Below, piece after piece: positions 50,136 through 57,682 of a stretch of DNA of 64,000 nucleotides. The position numbers and the translations under genes were made by a program. Source of the DNA: Gp6-AA40 sp035293405 (GTDB lineage Bacteria > Acidobacteriota > Vicinamibacteria > Vicinamibacterales > UBA2999); the NCBI GenBank assembly GCA_035293405.1, contig DATDOE010000138.1:1-64000 (forward strand). The letters are read 5' to 3'. The notes beneath the pieces were generated by a model, which searched no databases, was not told where the DNA came from, and saw only the letters and a list, made by a program, of their open reading frames with translations. The number at the start of each line of letters is the position of its first letter. Within the stretch, counting starts at the first letter, position 1.

Positions 50136-52400
50136 GTGAAAATCCGAACTCGTCTCATGAGCGCTGCGGTTGCGGCCTTTGTGGCTGCGGCGGCGGTATC
50201 GGTCGGTGTACAAGGGCAGGCCCCGGCGACGCCGGCGTCCGGCTACATCACCGGCGTCGTCCAGGGTGAGGCCGGGCCCGAGGCCGGCGTCTGGGTCATC
50301 GCCGAGACCAAAACCCTTCCGACCAACTTCATCAAGATCGTCGTCACGGACGATCGCGGACGGTTCATGGTGCCGGAGCTGCCGAGCGCCACCTACAGCG
50401 TCTGGGTCCGCGGCTACGGGATCGTTGATTCGCAGCCGCAACAGTTGAAGCCCGGCACCGCCTCGGTCACGCTGCGCGCCACGACCGCGAAGACGCCGCA
50501 GGAAGCCGCGAAAGTCTACCCAGGCAACTACTGGCTCTCCCTGCTCGAACCGCCGGCCGCGAAGGAGTTTCCGGGAACGGGCGCTCAGGGCAACGGCCTC
50601 GGCGAGCGAATGGTGTCGCAGAACCACTGGATCAACTCGCTGAAGTCGGACTGCAACTTCTGCCATCAGCTCGGGAATCAGCTCACTCGCAACGTTGACC
50701 ATGTGCTCAAGGCGAAGCCGGAGCTGAAGACCCACGCCGAGGCATGGGAGTGGCGGCTCGGCACAGGCGTGCGCGGCACGTCGATGTACGGTGTCCTCGG
50801 TTCTCAGGGTCAGACTCGATCTCTGAAGGTGTACGCGGATTGGACCGAGCGCGTCGCGAAGGGCGAGGTGCCGCCGGCGCCGGCGCGACCGAGTGGTGTC
50901 GAACGGAACCTCGTGCTGACGCTCTGGGATGTCGGCGACGACCACTCGTTCATGCACGACCTGGCCTCGACCGACAAGAATCGACCGACGGTGAACCCGA
51001 ACGGGGCGATCTACGCCGTGTCCGCCGGGCACGGGTCGCTCGTCGTGCTCGATCCGCGCACGAATTCGAGCGACGAGATCGAGATCCCGACCCGCACGCC
51101 GCGCGCCGAGGTGCCATCACGTTTCCCGAGGCCGAATCGCCCGTCGCTGTGGTGGGGCGACACGCACCTGTGGGCAAACCCGCCGTACAACCCGGCCGAT
51201 CCGCACAACCCGATGCTCGACAGCAAGGGCCGCGTGTGGATGACGTCGAAGATACGCCCCAACGCCGACCCGAGCTGGTGCTACGACCCGGCGAACAAGT
51301 TCGCCGCGTGGTTCCCGCTGCGCAACAGCGGCCGGCAGGCGTCGTACTTCGATCCGAGGACGAAGCAGTTCGTGCTCATCGACACCTGCTACGCCACGCA
51401 CCACCTGCAGTTCGATAACGATGCGAACGAAACGGTCTACTTCAACGAGCTGTCCGGACCGATCGTTGGTTGGATCGACACCAAGGTCTACGACGAGACG
51501 AAGGACGAGCAGAAAGCCGTCGGCTGGTGCGGACAGGTCGTCGATACCAACGGCGATGGACGCATCACCGCTCCGCCATGGAATCGCATCACGGCTCGCG
51601 GCGAATCGCTCCTCTACTCGGGTGACACGACGGGGACGCCGGCGGCAGGCGGCCGGCCAGCGGGCGCCGGTCCCGTTGCGGGTGCCGGCGGCGGACCCGA
51701 CGGCAAACTCGACACGATGGTGAGCTACAGCCTCTACGGCGTGATCCCGAGCCCGGTGGACAACTCGATCTGGGGCGTAGCGGAGCGCTATCCGGGTTAT
51801 CTCGTTCGTGTCGATCGCGGGAACAACCCCCCGCAGTCGTGCATGACGGAGATCTATAAAGTGCCCGAGCCGGGCTTCGATCCGCGCGGCGTGGACATCG
51901 ACACCAACGGCGTCGTGTGGACGGCGCTCGCGGCGAGCAGCCATCTGGCCAGCTTCGATCGCCGCAAGTGCAAGGCGATCACGGGCCCGCGCAAGGTTGA
52001 CGGCAGCGAGTGCGCCGAAGGCTGGACGCTGTATCAGACGACCGGGCCGAAGCTGAAAGGCACGAACGTTCCGGCCGACTTCCACTATTACAACTGGGTG
52101 GATCAACACAACATTCTTGGACTCGGCACCAACAAGCCGATAGCCACCGGGTCGAACTCCGACTCGCTGCTCGTGCTCGATCCGCAGACGCGCCAGTGGA
52201 CCACGCTGCGTGTTCCGTATCCGATGGGCTTCTACTCCCGCGGCCTCGACGGTCGCATCGACAACCCGAATGGCGGCTGGAAAGGCCGTGCGCTCTACGC
52301 GAACTACGGCACGCACTTCGTCTGGCATATCGAGGGCGGGAAGGGTACGAAGGGCAAGGTGGTGAAATTCCAGCTGCGGCCCGATCCGCTGGCGAACTAA
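50136..52400 (+). CDS. Secreted protein: carboxypeptidase-regulatory-like domain, one c-type haem site and a propeller
   Basis: This is a protein of about 754 residues with a signal peptide (LMSAAVAAFVAAAAVSVGVQGQA). Its Ig-like regulatory domain (about 35-115: GYITGVVQGEAGPEAGVWVIA, DDRGRFMVPELP) is followed by a single CxxCH haem motif at 173-177 (CNFCHQLG) and a long region resembling Vgb/lyase-type beta-propellers (NPNGAIYAVSAGHGSLVVLD, DIDTNGVVWTALAASSHLASFD). A Gly/Ala-rich linker (PAAGGRPAGAGPVAGAGGG) interrupts the propeller. A GTG at 50136 with GGGAG upstream is the preferred start, though the ATG at 50121 is possible. It is probably a periplasmic electron or ligand protein. The next gene shares the same domain type. 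Confidence 0.8.
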   Translation: MKIRTRLMSAAVAAFVAAAAVSVGVQGQAPATPASGYITGVVQGEAGPEAGVWVIAETKTLPTNFIKIVVTDDRGRFMVPELPSATYSVWVRGYGIVDSQPQQLKPGTASVTLRATTAKTPQEAAKVYPGNYWLSLLEPPAAKEFPGTGAQGNGLGERMVSQNHWINSLKSDCNFCHQLGNQLTRNVDHVLKAKPELKTHAEAWEWRLGTGVRGTSMYGVLGSQGQTRSLKVYADWTERVAKGEVPPAPARPSGVERNLVLTLWDVGDDHSFMHDLASTDKNRPTVNPNGAIYAVSAGHGSLVVLDPRTNSSDEIEIPTRTPRAEVPSRFPRPNRPSLWWGDTHLWANPPYNPADPHNPMLDSKGRVWMTSKIRPNADPSWCYDPANKFAAWFPLRNSGRQASYFDPRTKQFVLIDTCYATHHLQFDNDANETVYFNELSGPIVGWIDTKVYDETKDEQKAVGWCGQVVDTNGDGRITAPPWNRITARGESLLYSGDTTGTPAAGGRPAGAGPVAGAGGGPDGKLDTMVSYSLYGVIPSPVDNSIWGVAERYPGYLVRVDRGNNPPQSCMTEIYKVPEPGFDPRGVDIDTNGVVWTALAASSHLASFDRRKCKAITGPRKVDGSECAEGWTLYQTTGPKLKGTNVPADFHYYNWVDQHNILGLGTNKPIATGSNSDSLLVLDPQTRQWTTLRVPYPMGFYSRGLDGRIDNPNGGWKGRALYANYGTHFVWHIEGGKGTKGKVVKFQLRPDPLAN

Positions 52401-52419
52401 AGCGGGTCCTCCACGCCCG

Positions 52420-53346
52420 ATGATGATGAATGCGATTCTGGCATTGCTGTTGTTGCTTCAGGCGACAACAGCAGCGCGGCCGGGCGTCGTGACGGGACAG
52501 TTGCAGACGCGCGAAGGTGCGCCGGCTGCAGCCGTTCGTATCTCGGCTCTGCCGGCGCCGCCGGTGAGCATCCTGCCGTCCGACGGTCAGAACTACTTCG
52601 CGACAACGACCCCTGCGAGCACGGCGCTGACCGACGCGCAGGGGCGCTATCGCCTCACCAACCTCGCGCCTGGCCGGTACTTGATCGTCGCCAGCGCGTT
52701 CGGCTATCCGACATTTCATCCTGGAACGACGAGCGCTGACCGCGCCACGGCCGTCGCCGTTGCCGCCGACTCGCCTGCTGACGGCGTCGACTTCACGGTC
52801 GTGATGCCGCCGGGCGGGCGTGTCAGCGGCCGGGTCAGCACGCCGCCAACGACCAGCGGACAGGAGAAGGCGATCCTCTCGGGTCTCGCGTTGGGCGAGC
52901 TGCTCGAGACTCCGGTCGGATCGGACGGGTCGTTCAGCTTCGGCCATCTTCCGAAGGGCGTGTATCTCCTCAGTCTGTTCCCGACGCCCCCAGGCATGCC
53001 GTCGCACGTATTTCAGGTCGGCGAGACCGACACGCGCCTGGATCTCGTGCGGCCGACGCTGCGCCGCGTCTCGGGGCGCCTCGTCGCGCAGACAGGCTCA
53101 CTGCCCCGAGTGCTGCTCGGCTTTTCCACGGAACGAAGTTATGTGACGGCGGACGTCAGAGCGGACGGGACGTTCAGCGCTCAGCTGCAACCGGCCCGTC
53201 ACACCATCGAGCTCGGAGGGCTGACTGCCGGCTATTCGCTGGCGTCCGCTCGCCTCGATGCCCAGGACGTGTCGAAGGGTCTTGAGGTCGGCGCAGGAGA
53301 CATCGCCGGGCTCGTAATCACCGTGGCTCCTCCTGCCCATCGCTGA
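52420..53346 (+). CDS. Secreted carboxypeptidase-regulatory-like domain protein
   Basis: The 308-residue protein has a signal peptide (MNAILALLLLLQATTAARPG) and Ig-like regulatory domains: VVTGQLQTREGAPAAAVRIS, LTDAQGRYRLTNLAPGRYLIVA and a second unit GRVSGRVSTPP with VGSDGSFSFGHLPKGVYLL. There is no catalytic site. It follows the haem/propeller protein after 19 bases, so the two are co-transcribed and probably act together outside the cell. Confidence 0.8.
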   Translation: MMMNAILALLLLLQATTAARPGVVTGQLQTREGAPAAAVRISALPAPPVSILPSDGQNYFATTTPASTALTDAQGRYRLTNLAPGRYLIVASAFGYPTFHPGTTSADRATAVAVAADSPADGVDFTVVMPPGGRVSGRVSTPPTTSGQEKAILSGLALGELLETPVGSDGSFSFGHLPKGVYLLSLFPTPPGMPSHVFQVGETDTRLDLVRPTLRRVSGRLVAQTGSLPRVLLGFSTERSYVTADVRADGTFSAQLQPARHTIELGGLTAGYSLASARLDAQDVSKGLEVGAGDIAGLVITVAPPAHR

Positions 53347-53356
53347 CGGGAACGTA

Positions 53357-53418
53357 GGCCGGGTCCTGTTCTTTGGACCCGGCCGGGCCCCAGGCGGGTC
53401 TACACAACAAGACCCGCC
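53357..53418. terminator. Two strong hairpins between convergent genes
   Basis: GGCCGGGTCC-N8-GGACCCGGCC (53357-53384) and GGCGGGTCT-N8-AGACCCGCC (53393-53418) are perfect 10-bp and 9-bp stems. They separate the plus-strand regulatory-domain gene from the minus-strand PQQ gene and probably end both transcripts. The second matches a widespread extragenic repeat style (GGCGGGTCT...AGACCCGCC). Confidence 0.65.
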
Positions 53419-53442
53419 CTACGTCCCGCGACGAGCCACCAG

Positions 53443-55104
53443 CTAATCGGGCATGAGCGCAAACGTCCACACGGAGCCCCCGGTCGGCACCTTGCCGGCC
53501 GCATAGCGATTCGCGAGACCGCCGCCAAGCCCCGACGCCACGGTCACATACTGCCGCCCCTTGTGTGTGTAGGTGATCGCCGTCGAATTGATGCTCGATC
53601 CTGTCTTGAACTGCCACAGTGTCTTGCCGGTCGCTTCGTCGAGCGCGAGGAGCTCACCGGTCAATCTGCCGGTGAACACCAGCCCGCCACCAGTGGCCAG
53701 CATGCCGGCCGAGCTCGGCAGATCGGTCAACGGGACCTCCCACTTCTTCTCGCCCGTCAGGGGATTGATCGCGGCGAAGTGACCGAGCACGTCGCCCGGC
53801 TTGACGTCCGGGAGCCGGCTGGTCACGCCGGTGGAAGGCGCGCCAACGACTTGTAGGGTCGTCGGCGGCGTGAGCTTCTGGATGCGCGGCAGGTTCCACG
53901 TCGACGCATAGACGAGGCCCGTGCTCGGATTGAACGCGATCGGCACGGCGTTCGTGCCACGCGACGGCCAGATCTCGACTTCCTCACCTGTCAGGAATCG
54001 CTTGTAGACATCGGTCAACACCGGCCGACCAGTCGCAAGGTCGATGCGGCTGGCCCAATTGACTTTGACGTAGGGATGCGCGGCGACCAGCCGGCAATTG
54101 GTGCGGTCCACCACGTACAGGAAGCCATTCTTGTTTGGCTGGATCATCACCTTCCGCGGCTGGCCGCCAACCTGGATATCCGCGAGCACATGTTCGTCGG
54201 CGCCGTCCACGTCGTACACGTCGTTGGGCGTGTACTGGAAGTGACAGACCAACTCCCCCGTCTTCGGGCGGATCGCAAGCACGCTGGACGTGAACAAACT
54301 GTCCAGACCCTCACGAGGCCCGGGGTCGTACGGCTCGGCGTTACCCGTGCCCCAATACACAAGATCGAGCTGCGGATCGTACGAACCGGATCGCCATGTG
54401 GGGCCCCCGCCGGACTTCCAGGCGTCACTGTTCTTGGGCCATGTCTCGGAGCCCGGCTCGCCGGGTGCGGGGATGGTGTACCGGCGCCACAGTTTCTTCC
54501 CGGTGGCGGGGTCCCAACCATCGAGGAACCCGCGCGTGGTGGACTCTCCGCCGGCCATCCCTGAGATCAACACGCCACTCGCCACAATCGGGGCGCTCGT
54601 CGCGTAGTAGCCCTCTCGAGAGTCGGCGAACTTCTGGTTCCACACTTCCTTGCCGGTCTTCATGTCGAGCGCGAGCACGTGGTTGTCGATCGTCACGCGA
54701 AAAACCTTGCCGTTGTAGATCGTCGCCGCGCCTCTCGTGATCGCGGCCCGCTGGGTGCCCGCCTCGAGCGTCACCGGCGTGCGCCAGATCTGCCGGCCGG
54801 TCTCCACGTCGATGGCAAAGGTCCACCGGCCGTTGATCACGTACATGACCCCGTCGTACACAGTCGGCGCCGCCAGTTCACCCAAGTCGTTCATGAGACT
54901 CGAGCTCCAGATCGGCACCAATCGTTTGACGTTGGATTTGGTGATCTGCTTCAGCGGACTGTAGCTCTTTCGGTCGTACCCCATGCTCTGGGTGGTGACG
55001 TTTTCCGTGTTCTTCCCGTCGTTGACGAGCTCCTCCGTCGTCTGAGTCGATCCCACGCCGGGCCATGAGGCCAGAAGCGCCGCCAGCAACAAGACTTTCT
55101 TCAT
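53443..55104 (-). CDS. PQQ-dependent dehydrogenase with lanthanide-type active site
   Basis: The 553-residue exported quinoprotein (signal MKKVLLLAALLASWPGVGSTQ) is an eight-bladed propeller. Tryptophan-docking repeats appear as DVETGRQIWRTPV, DMKTGKEVWNQKF, DPATGKKLWRRYT, NPLTGEKKWEVPL and DEATGKTLWQFKT. Active-site positions by family alignment are Glu187 (GGESTTRG), Asn255 (YWGTGN) and Asp298 as base in NDVYDVDG. Asp300, two residues on, is the extra acid that marks lanthanide-dependent (XoxF/ExaF-like) enzymes. The vicinal Cys pair and the C-terminal haem domain are absent, so an external cytochrome is needed. The start has a clean GGGGAGG upstream. Substrate is probably an alcohol or aldehyde. 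Confidence 0.87.
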   Translation of the reverse strand: MKKVLLLAALLASWPGVGSTQTTEELVNDGKNTENVTTQSMGYDRKSYSPLKQITKSNVKRLVPIWSSSLMNDLGELAAPTVYDGVMYVINGRWTFAIDVETGRQIWRTPVTLEAGTQRAAITRGAATIYNGKVFRVTIDNHVLALDMKTGKEVWNQKFADSREGYYATSAPIVASGVLISGMAGGESTTRGFLDGWDPATGKKLWRRYTIPAPGEPGSETWPKNSDAWKSGGGPTWRSGSYDPQLDLVYWGTGNAEPYDPGPREGLDSLFTSSVLAIRPKTGELVCHFQYTPNDVYDVDGADEHVLADIQVGGQPRKVMIQPNKNGFLYVVDRTNCRLVAAHPYVKVNWASRIDLATGRPVLTDVYKRFLTGEEVEIWPSRGTNAVPIAFNPSTGLVYASTWNLPRIQKLTPPTTLQVVGAPSTGVTSRLPDVKPGDVLGHFAAINPLTGEKKWEVPLTDLPSSAGMLATGGGLVFTGRLTGELLALDEATGKTLWQFKTGSSINSTAITYTHKGRQYVTVASGLGGGLANRYAAGKVPTGGSVWTFALMPD

Positions 55105-55228
55105 GATCAGCCTCCCCAGGGAGCTCACAATCGGGTCACCTCGGTGGTCGGCGCCAGTATAGACAAGCTACCGGCTACCGGCTACAAGCCGCCAGATATA
55201 GAATCCCCACGCCACCAGGAGGGTCTTC

Positions 55229-56236
55229 ATGCGCGCAACGCTCGGTGCTCTAACAGTCGCCGCCGCTCTGCTGACCGGATCATTTGTCGCTCACCCGAGG
55301 GCATCGACCGGACCCATCCCGCTCAACTGCGACCGGGCATGTCTCGAAGGCCTGATCGACCAGTATCTCGCCGCGGTCGTCGCCCACGATCCGAAGCGTC
55401 TGCCGCTCTCGGAAGACGTGGAGTACACCGAAAACTATCAGGTCCTTCCCGTCGGCGACGGGTTCTGGAAGACCGCACAAGGCGTCGGCAACTACAAGCA
55501 CATCTTCGCCGACCCGGAATTCGGCCAGGTTGCCTTCATGGGGACGATGCGCGAAGCGAACACCACGCTCCTCATGAGCCTGCGCCTCCGGATCGAGCTC
55601 GGACGCATCACCGAGATCGAGTCGGTGTACTTCAAGCCCGGCGGAGGCGGACCGAACAACATCGAGGGGATGGACAAGAGCGGCAAGGCGGAAGACATCT
55701 GGTTCAAGTCAATCCCGCCCGCTCAGCGACTGTCGCGGCAGCAGATGATCTCCATCGCCGACGGCTACTTCACCGGCCTGCAGAAAAACGACGGCAAGGG
55801 CATCCAGGGTACGGGCACGTATCCGTTCACTCCTGATTGTCACCGCATCGAGAACGGATCCGCGACGACAAACGTTCCGCGGCCGCCGACTGAAAAGCCG
55901 GGCACCATCAATCTGTTCGCGATGGACTGCCTGTCGCAATTCAAGGCGGGCCTCTACTACGTCGTCCAGAACATCCACGGCCGGCGCTACCCGCTGGTGG
56001 ATGCCGAGCGCGGGGTCGTCTGGGCGCACGTGGTCTTCGATCAAGGCACGGTGAACTCAGGAGTGCTCGCCGACGGCACCAAGCACAGCTACCCCGGCTT
56101 CAACCGGCCGGGCAGCATCCTCGTGACTGAAGCGTTCCTGATCGAGGGCGGCAAGATCCGCCGCGTCGAGATGATCGGACCCGCGGCGGTCTATCACATG
56201 AACTCGCCATGGCCGGGAGGTCTGAGCGGGAACTAG
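55229..56236 (+). CDS. Exported NTF2/SnoaL-like two-domain protein (DUF8021-like)
   Basis: The 335-residue protein has a signal peptide (LGALTVAAALLTGSFVAHPRA) and a strong AGGAGG six bases before the ATG. The first half (35-150) looks NTF2/SnoaL-like (LEGLIDQYLAAVVAHDPKRLPLSEDVEYTEN). The second half repeats the pattern (ISIADGYFTGLQKNDGKGI, DGTKHSYPGFNRPGSILVTEAFLIEGGKIRRVEM). No catalytic residues can be named. It is divergent from the PQQ dehydrogenase and might act on a related substrate. The family name is tentative. Confidence 0.7.
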   Translation: MRATLGALTVAAALLTGSFVAHPRASTGPIPLNCDRACLEGLIDQYLAAVVAHDPKRLPLSEDVEYTENYQVLPVGDGFWKTAQGVGNYKHIFADPEFGQVAFMGTMREANTTLLMSLRLRIELGRITEIESVYFKPGGGGPNNIEGMDKSGKAEDIWFKSIPPAQRLSRQQMISIADGYFTGLQKNDGKGIQGTGTYPFTPDCHRIENGSATTNVPRPPTEKPGTINLFAMDCLSQFKAGLYYVVQNIHGRRYPLVDAERGVVWAHVVFDQGTVNSGVLADGTKHSYPGFNRPGSILVTEAFLIEGGKIRRVEMIGPAAVYHMNSPWPGGLSGN

Positions 56237-56249
56237 GAGAGGCTACGTA

Positions 56250-56271
56250 GGCGCGTCCAAAAGGACGTGCC
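56250..56271. terminator. Hairpin between convergent genes
   Basis: GGCGCGTCC-AAAA-GGACGTGCC forms a stem with one wobble, flanked by GTAG and CTAC, between the NTF2-like gene (plus) and the amidohydrolase gene (minus). It resembles an extragenic repeat and probably terminates both. Confidence 0.55.
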
Positions 56272-56284
56272 CTACGACGTCGTT

Positions 56285-57622
56285 TCAACGAGCGACGTCG
56301 TTCTTCACCACGAATCCACCCTTCATCACGAACCGCACGTGCTGCAGCTCGCTGATGGTGGTCAGCGGGTTCCCGGCCACGGCGATGAGGTCGGCGAACT
56401 TCCCCTTCTCGACGCTCGCGATCTGATCGATCCAGTTGTAGTTCAGCATTGCCGCCGTCGGCAGGAAGGGCATCTTCAACGCTTCGACGGGCGTCATGCC
56501 CCATTTGAGAAAGTACGCGAACTGGTCCGCCTGCCTCCCGTGCGGAACGTCGGCTGACGTCGCGCCGCTTCCGAAGACAAACGGCACGCCCGCCGCGTGC
56601 GCTTTCCTAAACGCCTGCTCCGCCATCTTCACCCGGCTGTTTCTGCCGCCGGTCACCCGCAGGTCGCCGGCCTCGAGCGCAACCAGATCGTCGACGGTCA
56701 GCTCGAACGGCAGCTTCTTGGACAGGAGCAGCTTCAACGATGCATCGTCGAGATCGGTGAGATGGTTCGGCGCGTCGACGCCGGCTTTCAGACAACTGAG
56801 CTGGCCCTCTCCGCCATAGGTGTGGCACGCGACCTTCAGCCCGAGCCGGTGGGCTTCGTCGACGATGGCCATGACCTCCTCTTCGGTGAGTGACGGGCTG
56901 TTCACCAGCGTCCCGTCCGGCTTGAACACGCTGTACTCGTCGCCGACGAAGTCCTGGGTCGTGTAGATCTTGACCCAATCCACTCCATGCAGCTTCGCCT
57001 CGCGGACGGCCGCGCGCGCCAGCCACGGCGAGTTGGGATTCTTGCTCTCGGTGAAACGGTCCATGAACCGTTCGAAGAACGAGGGGTAGGGGCGGGCGGC
57101 GCGTTGATTGAGCGACTGCCCCACCACCTGCATGCGCGGCCCAAGCACCACGCCGCGGTTGATCGCGTTCCGGAGGTCGACGGTGCCGAATCCTCCGCGC
57201 GAGTCCATGTCGAGCACGGTGGTGAAACCGGCATCGAGGTCCGCCTGCGCGTTGGCGACGGCGACGATCGTCCGCGTCGCCTCCGACAACTCGTCCGGCG
57301 GGTAGACGTGGACGTGCGCGTCGATCATGCCGGGCAGCACCGTCGCGCTGCTCAGATCGATCACGCGAGCGTCCGCGGGAATCGCCACTGACGGTCCGAC
57401 GTCGACGATCCGATCGCCGCGGATCAGCACGACCTGGTTCATGAGCATCGTGCCGGCGCGGCTGTCGAACAGACGGCCCGCACGAATGGCCACCACCTGC
57501 GCCGGCGGCGCGAGGAACTTCGCCGGGGCGCTCGCGATGCCGCCCTGGCTGCTCACGGCGCCCGAAAAACCTACCGCCACGAGGAGCCCTGTCAACGCCA
57601 CCACCGACCATACGCGACGCAT
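56285..57622 (-). CDS. Exported metal-dependent amidohydrolase
   Basis: The 445-residue enzyme (signal VWSVVALTGLLVAVGFSGAVSSQ) belongs to the amidohydrolase superfamily of imidazolonepropionase/prolidase-like secreted enzymes. It has the metal HxH in LPGMIDAHVHVYP, a lysine in VKIYTTQDF that could be carbamylated, a histidine in VACHTYGGEG, and FVFGSGATSADVPHG, where the catalytic Asp aligns. The substrate may be a peptide or cyclic amide. AAGGAGG precedes the ATG. The next gene downstream is convergent. Confidence 0.85.
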   Translation of the reverse strand: MRRVWSVVALTGLLVAVGFSGAVSSQGGIASAPAKFLAPPAQVVAIRAGRLFDSRAGTMLMNQVVLIRGDRIVDVGPSVAIPADARVIDLSSATVLPGMIDAHVHVYPPDELSEATRTIVAVANAQADLDAGFTTVLDMDSRGGFGTVDLRNAINRGVVLGPRMQVVGQSLNQRAARPYPSFFERFMDRFTESKNPNSPWLARAAVREAKLHGVDWVKIYTTQDFVGDEYSVFKPDGTLVNSPSLTEEEVMAIVDEAHRLGLKVACHTYGGEGQLSCLKAGVDAPNHLTDLDDASLKLLLSKKLPFELTVDDLVALEAGDLRVTGGRNSRVKMAEQAFRKAHAAGVPFVFGSGATSADVPHGRQADQFAYFLKWGMTPVEALKMPFLPTAAMLNYNWIDQIASVEKGKFADLIAVAGNPLTTISELQHVRFVMKGGFVVKNDVAR

Positions 57623-57682
57623 CGGTCCTCCTTCTCGACACAGCTCGTAGCTGGTAGCCGGCAGCTCGTAGCGGTCGGTTGT

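Noticed and set aside
51117..52328. 403-codon frame on the minus strand
   Set aside because: Antisense of the haem/propeller gene; no recognisable features or ribosome-binding sequence.
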